A stretch of 64,000 nt of DNA from Kineococcus rhizosphaerae (GTDB taxonomy: Bacteria > Actinomycetota > Actinomycetes > Actinomycetales > Kineococcaceae). Below, piece after piece: positions 1 through 8,061 of the stretch. Position 1 is the stretch's first letter. Every line of letters begins with the position of its first letter. Under the pieces are notes generated by a model. That model saw only the letters and a program-made list of their open reading frames with translations. It had not been told where the DNA came from and ran no database searches. Location of the stretch: positions 62,001-126,000 of the forward strand of contig NZ_PVZF01000011.1 in assembly GCF_003002055.1 (NCBI RefSeq). The letters are read 5' to 3'. Position numbers and translations under genes: made by a program.

Positions 1-74
1 CGCGTGACGGCCCTGTCCACAGCCCGCCGGCAAACCGGTTTCCCGTGTCGGAGCCGGCTCCTAGGGTCGGCCCC

Positions 75-626
75 GTGACCACGTTGACCGACCGCCCCGC
101 CACCGCCCTGCTCGTCGTCGACGTCCAGCGCGACGTCATGGCCGTCGGCGTCGACGCCGAGCGCGTCGTCGCCACCGTCGCCGGGCTCGTGGACCGCGCC
201 CGCGCGGCGGGCACCCCGGTGGTGTGGGTGCAGCACTCCGGCGACGGGCTGCCGCGGGGCAGCGAGGGCTGGGAGTACGTGCCCGAGCTGGTGCGCGAGG
301 AGTCCGAACCGCTGGTGCACAAGCTCTACGGCGACTCCTTCGAGGCGACGGACCTGGAGGCGGTGCTGGCCGGGCGGGGCGTGGGCCGCCTCGTGGTGGC
401 GGGTGCGCAGTCCGACCAGTGCATCCGCTCGACGCTGCACGGGGCGTTCACCCGCGGCTACGACGTGACGCTCGTGGGCGACGCGCACACCACGGAGGAC
501 CTCACGTCCTACGGCGCTCCCGACCCGGAGCTGGTGATCGCGCACACGAACCTGTACTGGAGCCACCAGGCGGCGCCGGGCCGCACGGCCGCCGTGCTGA
601 CGGCCGCCGAGGTCGAGTTCGCGTGA
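75..626 (+). CDS. Isochorismatase-family cysteine hydrolase
   Basis: A 183-residue cytoplasmic protein of the isochorismatase/nicotinamidase-like fold. The catalytic triad is readable: Asp in LLVVDVQ near the N-terminus, Lys in VHKLYGDSF, and Cys in AQSDQCIRS. Such enzymes hydrolyse amides or vinyl ethers through a cysteine thioester; the substrate cannot be told from the sequence. I prefer GTG at 75 because the hydrolase core begins immediately after it. A GTG at 45 would add ten residues (MSEPAPRVGP) without a ribosome-binding site. The stop overlaps the GTG of the following GNAT pseudogene (GTGA), so the two were probably translationally coupled. Confidence 0.85.
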   Translation: MTTLTDRPATALLVVDVQRDVMAVGVDAERVVATVAGLVDRARAAGTPVVWVQHSGDGLPRGSEGWEYVPELVREESEPLVHKLYGDSFEATDLEAVLAGRGVGRLVVAGAQSDQCIRSTLHGAFTRGYDVTLVGDAHTTEDLTSYGAPDPELVIAHTNLYWSHQAAPGRTAAVLTAAEVEFA

Positions 627-1147
627 GGGTCCAACCGGAGACCGCCGCCGACCACGACGCCGTCCGGGCCGTGCACCGGGCGGCGTTCGGGGCCGAGGGG
701 GAGAAGGTCGCGACGCTGGCCGACCGGCTGCGCGCGAGCGGCGCGGTCTCGCTCGTGGCGGAGGTGGACGGGTCCGTCGTCGGTCACGTGGTGGTGGGGC
801 GGAACCTGCTGGACGCGCCGCCGCAGCTGGTCGACGTGGGCGTGCTGTCGCCGCTGGGGGTCCTGCCGGGGTTCCAGCGCCAGGGGATCGGGACGGCGCT
901 GGTGGCAGCGGCCCGGGAGGCGGCGGCCGGGCAGGGCTAGCCCGCGCTGTTCCTCGAGGGCGACCCGGCGTACTACGGACGGCTCGGGTTCCGCCCGGGC
1001 GGCGAGCTCGGGTTCCGGCGGCCGTCGCTGCGGATCCCCGCACCGACGTTCCAGGTGGTCCTGCTGGACGGGTACGAGGACTGGATGACGGGCACGCTCG
1101 TCTACGACCGGGTGTTCTGGGACCTGGACGCGGTGGGGTTGCGCTGA
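623..1147 (+). pseudogene. GNAT N-acetyltransferase interrupted by an in-frame amber codon
   Basis: Reading from GTG 623 gives a GNAT acetyltransferase. The acetyl-CoA-binding stretch is visible as VLPGFQRQGIGTALV. A TAG at 938-940 (codon 106 of 175) stops translation. The same frame then continues without a shift as PALFLEGDPAYYGRLGF and runs on to WMTGTLVYDRVFWDLDAVGLR, ending at TGA 1145. This tail is typical of YhbS-like GNATs, where an aromatic residue often sits at the TAG position, so a single TGG-to-TAG change would explain it. It is either a fresh pseudogene, a sequencing error or a read-through codon. It overlaps the hydrolase by 4 bp. Confidence 0.8.
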
Positions 1148-1151
1148 GGGG

Positions 1152-2138
1152 TCAGGCGGCCGCGAGCCGGTCGCGGCCGGCGCGCTTCGCCGCGTACAGG
1201 GCGGCGTCGGCCCGCGCGTAGAGGTCCTGGGCGCGGTCGGTGGCCGCCTCGGCGAGCCCGGCGCTGATGGACAGCGGGACGAGCGTGCCGTCGGGCAACC
1301 GCAACGGGTTCTCCCGCACCGCGTCGACGAACTGCTGGGCCCGGTAGGAGGCGATGTCCAGCGGGCAGTCGACCATGAGGACGGCCAGTTCGTCGCCCCC
1401 CATGCGCGCGACGACGTCCCGGTCCCGGCACCGCGCGGTCAGCAGGTCGGCGACGTGCGTGAGGGCCGCGTCGCCGCCGAGGTGGCCGTGGGTGTCGTTG
1501 ATCGTCTTGAACCGGTCGAGGTCGATGATCACCAGGCAGACCCGGCCGCCCGCGACGGCGCGGTCGGTGGCGGCGTCCAGGACGCGACGGGTCGACAACC
1601 CGGTGAGGGCGTCGACGCCGGCCTGCTCGCGCAGACGCTCCACGAGGCGTTCCTGGTTCGTGCCCGCCCGGGACAGCACCCCGCAGATCAGCACCAGCAG
1701 GACCGCCACGTAGGCGAAGTCGGTCACGGCCCGTTCCGGTTCCAGGAACCGCCCGACGACGACCGCCTCGCCCACGAGCGTCGCGGACGTCACGACGAGC
1801 GCACCGCCGACCCGCAGCTGGGCGGCGGCCCAGATGACGGGGGCGATGAAGAAGACCTGGCCGGTGACCCCGGCGTCGGCGCTGAGCAGGTCCAGCCAGA
1901 CGATGGTGGCGACGCCGGTCAGCGGGGCCAACCCCACGAACGGGGCGACGCGGTCGGCGGGCGAGCGCAGCAGCAGGGCCGTGCCGAGCGTGAGCACGGC
2001 GAACGCCACGACGTTGTGGGTGTGCAGCCGCCCGTCGGCGAGCACCCCGGCGCCGAGGTTGGTGACGATCGTGGCCATGAGGGCGACGGCGGCCCACACG
2101 CGCGCCGACCGGGGGTTGCGGGCGCTGAGGGACCGCAC
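1152..2138 (-). CDS. Membrane-bound diguanylate cyclase (GGDEL variant)
   Basis: A protein of about 328 residues that would make c-di-GMP from two GTP at the inner membrane face. The N-terminal ~190 residues hold about six hydrophobic helices (for example VWAAVALMATIVTNLGAGVLA and DFAYVAVLLVLICGVL). A GGDEF domain follows, beginning DALTGLSTRR. The signature is MGGDEL rather than GGDEF; the inhibitory-site RxxD is present as RDRD, five residues upstream. GTG 2138 is chosen because a longer frame reaching 2381 would overlap the divergent DUF427 gene; ATG 2273 is a possible alternative. Whether the F-to-L change lowers activity is unknown. Confidence 0.85.
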   Translation of the reverse strand: MRSLSARNPRSARVWAAVALMATIVTNLGAGVLADGRLHTHNVVAFAVLTLGTALLLRSPADRVAPFVGLAPLTGVATIVWLDLLSADAGVTGQVFFIAPVIWAAAQLRVGGALVVTSATLVGEAVVVGRFLEPERAVTDFAYVAVLLVLICGVLSRAGTNQERLVERLREQAGVDALTGLSTRRVLDAATDRAVAGGRVCLVIIDLDRFKTINDTHGHLGGDAALTHVADLLTARCRDRDVVARMGGDELAVLMVDCPLDIASYRAQQFVDAVRENPLRLPDGTLVPLSISAGLAEAATDRAQDLYARADAALYAAKRAGRDRLAAA

Positions 2139-2271
2139 GACGGCGGTCCGGTCGGGGAGGCGCGCGGGACGGGGCACGGTTCCGCATCGGCAGGAGCGGT
2201 CGCCGTGCGGAGGGGGACTACCTCGTACGGCCCAGCGGAAGCACCCGCCACGGACGGGTGTTGCCGTGTCC

Positions 2272-2643
2272 ATGAGCACTCGTGAGCACAGGGTCCCTGG
2301 GCCCGACCACCCGATCACGATCACCCCGACGGACGGGGAGGTCGTCGTCCGCGTCGGCGGGGACGTCGTCGCCCGCTCCACGTCGACGCTGACGCTGCAG
2401 GAGTCGACCTACCCGGCCGTGCAGTACGTGCCGCTGGCCGACGTCGACGCGCGCTTCCTGGAGCCCACCGCGACGCGCACGTGGTGCCCGTACAAGGGCG
2501 AGGCGTCGTACTGGACGCTCACCGCCGGCGGCACCGAGCAGCCCGACGCGGTGTGGGGCTACCCGGACGCCTCCCCGGCCGTGGCGCGGATCGCCGGGCA
2601 CGTCGCGTTCTACCCGGACCGGGTGGACCTGACCGTCGGCTGA
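2272..2643 (+). CDS. DUF427 domain protein
   Basis: A 123-residue soluble protein made of one DUF427 domain. Recognisable landmarks are the strand VVVRVGGDVVARS, the segment YPAVQYVPLADVDARFLEP, the motif TWCPYKGEASYW, and the closing HVAFYPDRVDL. The biochemical role of DUF427 is not established, so none is assigned. ATG 2272 lies within a few bases of a possible upstream start of the divergent cyclase, so the two may share a promoter region. A GTG at 2266 would add two residues. Confidence 0.85.
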   Translation: MSTREHRVPGPDHPITITPTDGEVVVRVGGDVVARSTSTLTLQESTYPAVQYVPLADVDARFLEPTATRTWCPYKGEASYWTLTAGGTEQPDAVWGYPDASPAVARIAGHVAFYPDRVDLTVG

Positions 2644-2664
2644 GGCCGCGGGCACGACGGTCCG

Positions 2665-2689
2665 TCGGGGGCGCCCGGAGCGCCCCCGA
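2665..2689 (+). terminator. GC-rich hairpin after DUF427 gene
   Basis: TCGGGGGCG (2665-2673) pairs perfectly with CGCCCCCGA (2681-2689) across a 7-base loop, 22 bp after the DUF427 stop. There is no following U-tract, which is common for high-G+C actinobacterial terminators. Confidence 0.5.
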
Positions 2690-2725
2690 TGGCGCTGCGT
2701 CGCGGGCAGGACGACAGTCGGCCCT

Positions 2726-3547
2726 GTGAAGCCCACCCCGGACCTCCCCGGCGCGACGGACCGTCCCGACGAGCCGGAGGGCGAGGTGGAGGACGCCTTC
2801 GACCGGCTGGTCGACGAGGGTGAGGACCGGCTGCGCCGCCCCCTCCTGCCGCTGGTCAGCGTCGGGCTGCTCGGCGGCATCGACGTCGGCACCGGCCTGC
2901 TGGCCTACCTCGTCGTGAAGCACGAGACGGGGAACGGCCTGCTGGCCGGGCTGGCCTTCTCCGTGGGTTTCGTGGCGCTGCTGATGGCCCGCAGCGAGCT
3001 GTTCACCGAGAACTTCCTCGTGCCCGTCACCGCCACCGTCGCCCGGCGTGGCACCCTCGCGCAGCTGGGCCGGCTGTGGGGGGTCACCCTGCTGACCAAC
3101 CTGCTCGCGGGCTGGGTCATCACCTGGATCGTCGTGACCGCGCTGCCCGACCTGGCCCCCACCGCGATCGCCTCGGCCGAGCACTTCGTCGACCTCGGCG
3201 TGGGGCGGGAGTCCTTCGCCCTGGCCGTCCTGGCCGGAGCGGTGATCACCCTCATGACCCGCCTGCAGCACGCCACCGAGAGCATGGGCGTCAAGCTGGT
3301 GCCGGCCGTCCTGTTCGGGGCGCTGCTGGCCGGGACGCAGCTGTTCCACAGCGTGCTGGACTCGCTGCTGATGTTCGCCGCCCTGCACGTGGGCGCCCCC
3401 TTCGGCTACCTCGACTGGCTGCGCATGGCGGCGTGGGCGGTGCTCGGCAACGTCCTCGGGGGCCTGGTCCTGGTCACCGCGGTCCGGTTGCTGCGTGTCC
3501 CGCACCGCGTCGCCGAGGCCCGCGAGCACCCCGGCGACGCCACCTGA
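2726..3547 (+). CDS. Formate/nitrite transporter (FNT) family channel
   Basis: A 273-residue protein with a hydrophilic acidic N-terminus (about 40 residues) followed by six hydrophobic helices of the FNT fold. The stretch VGFVALLMARSELFTENFLVPV is the family hallmark near helix 3. FNT pentamers pass formate, nitrite, hydrosulfide or acetate anions; the anion here cannot be decided. GTG 2726 is the first in-frame start, without a strong ribosome-binding site. The gene is convergent with the GH15 gene, with 21 bp between stops. Confidence 0.85.
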   Translation: MKPTPDLPGATDRPDEPEGEVEDAFDRLVDEGEDRLRRPLLPLVSVGLLGGIDVGTGLLAYLVVKHETGNGLLAGLAFSVGFVALLMARSELFTENFLVPVTATVARRGTLAQLGRLWGVTLLTNLLAGWVITWIVVTALPDLAPTAIASAEHFVDLGVGRESFALAVLAGAVITLMTRLQHATESMGVKLVPAVLFGALLAGTQLFHSVLDSLLMFAALHVGAPFGYLDWLRMAAWAVLGNVLGGLVLVTAVRLLRVPHRVAEAREHPGDAT

Positions 3548-3568
3548 GGGACGGAGCCCCGGGCGCCT

Positions 3569-5365
3569 TCAGGCGTCGTGCGCCTCGACGTCGTCGCTGC
3601 GCTCGCCCTCGCCGCTGGTGAGGTGGTGGGCGGCGACGACGAGCGGGAAGTGGCTGAAGGCCTGCGGGAAGTTGCCCAGCTGGCGGCGCGAGACGGGGTC
3701 GTACTCCTCGGCGAGGAGCCCGACGTCGTTGCGCAGCGACAGCAGCCGCTCGAACAGCTCGCGGGCCTCGTCCGTGCGCCCGAGGCCGTGCAGGGCGTCG
3801 ACCATCCAGAACGAGCAGGCCAGGAACACGCCCTCGGACCCCGGGAGCCCGTCGGAGGAGTCCTCGGTCCGGTAGCGCAGCACGAAGCCGTCCTGGGTCA
3901 GGTCGCGCTGGATCGCCTCGATCGTCGCGACGACGCGGGGGTCGTCGAAGGGCAGGAACCCGACGCGTGGGATGAGCAGCAGGCTCGCGTCGAGGTTGTC
4001 CGAGCCGTAGCTCTGCGTGAACGTCCCCGTGGTCGGGGAGACGCCGTTGGCCAGGACGTCGGCGCGGATCTCGTCGCGCACCCGGCGCCAGCGCTGGACG
4101 GGTCCGGGCAGCCCGAACTCCTCCACGCTGCGCACCATCCGGTCGGCCGCGACCCAGGCCATGACCTTGGAGTGGGTGAAGTGGCGCTTGGGGCCGCGCA
4201 TCTCCCACAGGCCGTTGTCGGGCTCCTGCCAGCGGGCCTCGAGGTGGTGCATGAGGGCCTTCTGCAGGTTCCAGGAGTCGTCCTCCTTCTCCAGCCGCGC
4301 CTGACGGGCCAGGAAGAGGGAGTCGAGCACCTCGCCCCAGACGTCGAGCTGGAGCTGGTCGACGGCCTCGTTGCCGATGCGCACCGGGGAGGACCCCTCG
4401 TACCCCTTCAGCCACGGCAGCTCCATCTCGGGCAGGCGCCGGGTGCCGTCGAGGCCGTACATGATCTGCAGGTCGCCGGGATCGCCGGCCACCGTGCGCA
4501 GCAACCAGTTCCGCCAGGCCTCGGCCTCCTCGAGGTGCCCGGACAGGAGCAGCGCCTGCAGCGTGTAGGTGGCGTCGCGCAGCCAGCAGTAGCGGTAGTC
4601 CCAGTTGCGGGTGCCGCCGAGCTCCTCGGGCAGCGACGTCGTGACCGCGGCCACTATCCCCCCCGTGGGGGCGTAGGTCATGGCCTTGAGGACGACCAGG
4701 GACCGGCTCACGGCCTCCTCCCAGCGCCCCTCGACCGTGTCGGCGCGGTTCCAATCCCGCCAGAACTCCACGGTGTCCTCGAGGGCGTGGAAGGGGTCGG
4801 GGCGGTGCGGCATCTTCTCGTGGCTCTTGCCCCACGTGAGCACGAAGGGGACCTTCTCGCCCTCCCGGACGACGAAGTCCGACACCGAGCTGAGGTCGCG
4901 TCCCTCGACGTCGACGGTGGTCCAGAACCACACGGAGTCGGGGCCGGCGACGGCCTCCAGCTCGTCACCGCGCCGGCGCACCCACGGCACGATCGAGCCG
5001 TAGTCGAAGCGGAGCTTGAGCTCGGAGCTCATGCGGACCTCGCCCTCGAGGCCCTCGACGATGCGGATGACGTCGGGGTGGTTGCCGCGCGGCGGCATGA
5101 AGTCGGTGACCCGGACGGTGCCGTCGGGGGTGTCCCACTCGGTCTCCAGGACCAGGGACCCGCCGCGGTAGCGGCGCCTGCTGCACGTGCCCGCCCCGCT
5201 GGGGCCGAGCCGCCAGCGCCCGGCGTCCGGGGTGTCGAGCAGGGCGGCGAAGCAGGCCGGGGAGTCGAACCGGGGGAAGCACAGCCAGTCGATCGAGCCG
5301 GTCCTGTCGATCAGCGCCGCGGTGTGCAGGTCACCGACGAGCGCGTAGTCCTCGATCCGAGCCAT
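3569..5365 (-). CDS. Glycoside hydrolase family 15 (trehalase/glucoamylase-like)
   Basis: A 598-residue cytoplasmic protein starting MARIEDYALVGDLHTAALID, the standard N-terminus of bacterial GH15 proteins with a beta-sandwich domain followed by an (alpha/alpha)6 barrel. Barrel signatures include GGTRNWDYRYCWLRDA near residue 250 and EGVFLACSFWMVDAL near 525. Actinobacterial members are trehalases or act on alpha-glucans. It is not next to trehalose genes here. No signal peptide is seen. ATG 5365 is well supported by family alignment from memory. Confidence 0.88.
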   Translation of the reverse strand: MARIEDYALVGDLHTAALIDRTGSIDWLCFPRFDSPACFAALLDTPDAGRWRLGPSGAGTCSRRRYRGGSLVLETEWDTPDGTVRVTDFMPPRGNHPDVIRIVEGLEGEVRMSSELKLRFDYGSIVPWVRRRGDELEAVAGPDSVWFWTTVDVEGRDLSSVSDFVVREGEKVPFVLTWGKSHEKMPHRPDPFHALEDTVEFWRDWNRADTVEGRWEEAVSRSLVVLKAMTYAPTGGIVAAVTTSLPEELGGTRNWDYRYCWLRDATYTLQALLLSGHLEEAEAWRNWLLRTVAGDPGDLQIMYGLDGTRRLPEMELPWLKGYEGSSPVRIGNEAVDQLQLDVWGEVLDSLFLARQARLEKEDDSWNLQKALMHHLEARWQEPDNGLWEMRGPKRHFTHSKVMAWVAADRMVRSVEEFGLPGPVQRWRRVRDEIRADVLANGVSPTTGTFTQSYGSDNLDASLLLIPRVGFLPFDDPRVVATIEAIQRDLTQDGFVLRYRTEDSSDGLPGSEGVFLACSFWMVDALHGLGRTDEARELFERLLSLRNDVGLLAEEYDPVSRRQLGNFPQAFSHFPLVVAAHHLTSGEGERSDDVEAHDA

Positions 5366-5413
5366 GTCCCCATCGTGCCCTGCCCGCGGGGCGCGGGTGA
5401 CCAGGCTCGCAGA

Positions 5414-5614
5414 TCAGCGCAGGTGGCCGAGGAGCGTGACGCGCAGGTGACCGTCGGTGGTGGTGCGCAGGTGACCTTCGGTCACGGTGACCTTGACGGT
5501 GGTCTTGGCGGGAGCGGGCTTGACGGCGGCCGAGGCGGCCGGGGCCATCGCGGCGGCACCGAACAGCAGGGCGCCGGACACGAGGACGGCGGCGAGCGAA
5601 CGGGACTTCGTCAC
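5414..5614 (-). CDS. Small secreted peptide with three GHLR repeats
   Basis: A 66-residue precursor starting at GTG 5614, with a strong ribosome-binding site (GAAGGAG) at correct spacing. Residues 1-30 form a Sec signal peptide: basic MTKSRS, hydrophobic core LAAVLVSGALLFGAAA, and cleavage after ASA. The mature part of about 36 residues is basic, Thr/Val-rich and ends with three copies of an eight-residue unit centred on GHLR (TEGHLRTT, TDGHLRVT, LLGHLR), mirrored by 24-bp DNA repeats. I recognise no family. Upstream lies CTCAAG-N16-CCGAT, the same promoter pattern as at both chemoreceptor genes, which suggests co-expression with motility. Confidence 0.75.
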   Translation of the reverse strand: MTKSRSLAAVLVSGALLFGAAAMAPAASAAVKPAPAKTTVKVTVTEGHLRTTTDGHLRVTLLGHLR

Positions 5615-5669
5615 GGTGGGACTCCTTCTCGATCGTTCGTCGAGACGGAGTGTCACCGACTTACCGAGC

Positions 5670-5696
5670 ATCGGCGTCGATTCCAGCACGCTTGAG
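5670..5696 (-). promoter_or_regulatory. Sigma-28-like promoter of GHLR peptide gene
   Basis: On the minus strand CTCAAG (5696-5691) and CCGAT (5674-5670) are separated by exactly 16 bases, with G before CCGAT. The pattern recurs at both chemoreceptor genes in this window and resembles the flagellar sigma class (TAAA-N15-GCCGATAA). The -10 element is about 55 bp upstream of GTG 5614. Confidence 0.6.
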
Positions 5697-5735
5697 CGGT
5701 ATTTGGGTAGTCTAGATGCTACTCTCCGTTACGTT

Positions 5736-7217
5736 CTAGAAGGCGGCGACGTCCTGCCCGGGGGCCGTCAGCTCCCGGAAACGGGCCGATCCGACGTTGC
5801 CCCCGGACAGCACCAGACCCACCCGCTCGCCCCGCTCGAAGCCCCTGCCGAACAGGACCGCGGCCAGCGCGCAGGCCCCCGACGGCTCGAGGACGACCTT
5901 CAGGACGTCGAAGGCGTAGAGCAGGGCGGCGCGCAGCTCGGCGTCGGAGACCAGGACGACGTCGTCGACCCGGCGCGAGTTCACGGCGAACGTCAGCTCC
6001 CCGGGGACCTCGGCGGCCTGACCGTCGGCGATCGTGCGCGGCACCTCGATGCGCACCCGGCGTCCCGCGCGCAGCGAGCGCAGCGTGTCGTCCCCGGCCT
6101 CGGGTTCGACGCCGACGACCCGGGTCCGCGGGTGCAGGGCCCGGGCCACCGTGGAACTGCCCGCGATCAGGCCCCCGCCGCCGACGGGGACGAGGAGGGT
6201 GTCGACGGCCCCGGTCTCCTCGAGCAGTTCCAGCACCGCGGTCCCCTGCCCGGCCATGACGCCGTGGTGCTCGTACGGCGGGACGATCGTCATGCCGCGC
6301 TCGGCGGCCATCGCGTTCCCGAGCCCGACGCGGTCCTGGGTGTACCGGTCGTAGGTCACGACCTCGGCGCCGTAGCCCCGGGTGGCCTCGACCTTCACCG
6401 CCGGGGTGTCGGCGGGCATGACGATGACCGACCGGGTGCCGACCATCGCGGCGGACAGCGCGACGGCCTGGGCGTGGTTGCCGGAGGAGTAGGCGAGGAC
6501 CCCCCGCTCGAGCTCGGCCGGGGACAACCGGGAGACGACGTTGTACGCGCCGCGGAACTTGAAGGCGCCCACCCGCTGGAAGTTCTCCGCCTTGCAGAAG
6601 ACCTGCGACCCCGCGTGCGCGTCGAGCCGGCGCGAGGTCAGGACGGGCGTGCGGTGGGCGACGCCCTCGATCTGCCGGGCCGCGTCGAGGACGTCCTCGA
6701 GCTCGAGCCCGGGCTCGGTGAACGCCACCCGCATCTCCAGCTCGCGCTGCGTCCGGTCCAGGACGTACGGGACGCGCACCCCGGTGTCCTCGAAACCCCA
6801 CCGGCGGTAGAAGGCCTGGGCCCGCGGGTTCTCCTCGTGCACGTGCAGGACCATCCCGTCGGCACCGGGACGCGTTCTGGCCCAACGCATGACCTCGGCC
6901 AGCAACCGGTCGGCGAGCCCGTTCCCGCGGTGCCCGGGATCGACGTAGACCGAGACCAGGAACAGACCCTGGCGCGGGTCGGTGAACGCCCCCATCGTGC
7001 CGACCCACTCACCGCTCGCCGCGTCCTCGGCGACGACCGTGAAACTGCCCGGTTCCCACGTCCGCCGGCACCGGAAGCGCCACTCGGCCTCGTCGTGGCC
7101 GCGGGCGGTCTCGAGCCGTTCGGCGAAGGCCTGCGGGGTGTCGGCCAGCATGCGCAACCGCAGGTCGCGCCACCGTTCCCAGTCGGCCTCGGCGGGCCTG
7201 CGCAGCAGCACGGTCAC
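5736..7217 (-). CDS. GNAT acetyltransferase fused to PLP-dependent threonine dehydratase-like enzyme
   Basis: A 493-residue two-domain protein. Residues 1-165 are a GNAT domain with the acetyl-CoA loop VDPGHRGNGLADRLL and ENPRAQAFYRRWGF. Residues about 170-485 are a fold-type II PLP enzyme: the lysine lies in GAFKFRGAYN, the substrate loop is SSGNHAQA, and the phosphate-binding loop is VPVGGGGLIAG. The second half resembles serine/threonine (or hydroxyaspartate) ammonia-lyases without an ACT regulatory domain. No frame change lies between the halves, so this is a true fusion. GTG 7217 begins MTVLLRRPAEADWERW, a normal GNAT start. Acetylation target and amino-acid substrate are unknown. Confidence 0.85.
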   Translation of the reverse strand: MTVLLRRPAEADWERWRDLRLRMLADTPQAFAERLETARGHDEAEWRFRCRRTWEPGSFTVVAEDAASGEWVGTMGAFTDPRQGLFLVSVYVDPGHRGNGLADRLLAEVMRWARTRPGADGMVLHVHEENPRAQAFYRRWGFEDTGVRVPYVLDRTQRELEMRVAFTEPGLELEDVLDAARQIEGVAHRTPVLTSRRLDAHAGSQVFCKAENFQRVGAFKFRGAYNVVSRLSPAELERGVLAYSSGNHAQAVALSAAMVGTRSVIVMPADTPAVKVEATRGYGAEVVTYDRYTQDRVGLGNAMAAERGMTIVPPYEHHGVMAGQGTAVLELLEETGAVDTLLVPVGGGGLIAGSSTVARALHPRTRVVGVEPEAGDDTLRSLRAGRRVRIEVPRTIADGQAAEVPGELTFAVNSRRVDDVVLVSDAELRAALLYAFDVLKVVLEPSGACALAAVLFGRGFERGERVGLVLSGGNVGSARFRELTAPGQDVAAF

Positions 7218-7316
7218 GGCGCCACACTACGGCTGGCGGTCCCCCCGGCCGCGTGCCAGGCTCACTCCCCAGGCGCCGCGACACCCGGCGCACCCTCGAG
7301 GACGAGGCGGTGGACC

Positions 7317-7979
7317 GTGAAGCAACGAGTGACCACGGCGACGAGAGCCACGCAGGCCCCCGCTGCGGTGCCGGCCCTGGACGAGCTGGAACTGCGCGAG
7401 GCCGGCCGCCGGGTCGTCCCGGTCGCGGGCACCCGGGCCGCCGACCTGGACGTGCGGCGCGTGCTGCTGTGGTGGCGCGGTTTCGAGCACCAGCTCCGGA
7501 CGCGGGCGCAGGAGCTGCACGGCCTGGGGCCCGAGCTGGAGGCGGCGGCGGAGGCCACCGACGAGGTCCTGCGCCAGGACGCGCCGGACTCGACGGGCGA
7601 GGTGTTCGCGGCGGTGTCCCGCGGGTTCGCCGCCGTCCCGGGGGTGCCGGCGCTGCTGTCCCCGTGGTTCGCCGAGTTCGCCCGCTCGTGCGACCGGTCC
7701 GCGGGGACGCACGAGTTCGCCGAGGCCGCCCGGACCGGCCTGCTCGCCGTCCAGCGGGCGGGGGGACCCGCGCCGGGGGCGGGTTCCCTCGTCGACGCCA
7801 TGGCCCCGGCCGCGGAGGCCCTCGGCGGGGCGGACGTCGCGGGCGTGCCGGCGGTCGCGGCGCTGAACGCGGCGTACCGGGCCGCGGCCGACGGGACCCG
7901 GCACACCGCCGTGCGCGGCGACGTCGACCCCGGGGCGCTCGTGGTGACGTGGTTCTTCGAGCGGGGAACCGTCGTCTGA
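7317..7979 (+). CDS. Hypothetical protein, weakly like DhaL/DAK2 domain
   Basis: A soluble 220-residue protein that I cannot assign firmly. The region SLVDAMAPAAEALGG followed by AALNAAYRAAADGTRHT and DVDPGALVV is similar in order to the helical DhaL (dihydroxyacetone kinase L, DAK2) fold, which has TMLDALxPA and a late DPGA. The ADP-Mg aspartates of true DhaL (a GDGDHG-type motif) are not visible, so kinase activity is unlikely. No other dihydroxyacetone kinase gene is nearby. GTG 7317 is preceded by a GAGGCGG stretch; it is divergent from the GNAT-dehydratase gene. Confidence 0.5.
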   Translation: MKQRVTTATRATQAPAAVPALDELELREAGRRVVPVAGTRAADLDVRRVLLWWRGFEHQLRTRAQELHGLGPELEAAAEATDEVLRQDAPDSTGEVFAAVSRGFAAVPGVPALLSPWFAEFARSCDRSAGTHEFAEAARTGLLAVQRAGGPAPGAGSLVDAMAPAAEALGGADVAGVPAVAALNAAYRAAADGTRHTAVRGDVDPGALVVTWFFERGTVV

Positions 7980-7988
7980 CCCAGGTAC

Positions 7989-8042
7989 TTGCAGGTTGAA
8001 CAACTTCGGCGTACCGTCGGTGGTGAGCAGTTGAAGCTGCAA
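7989..8042. promoter_or_regulatory. Inverted repeat upstream of yceI-like gene
   Basis: TTGCAGGTTGAAC (7989-8001) is mirrored by GTTGAAGCTGCAA (8030-8042), matching 11 of 13 positions, 20 bp before the YceI start. It could be an operator for a dimeric repressor; MarR-type regulators often sit near YceI genes, but none is encoded here. Confidence 0.35.
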
Positions 8043-8061
8043 ACATCTACCGGAGGTCACG

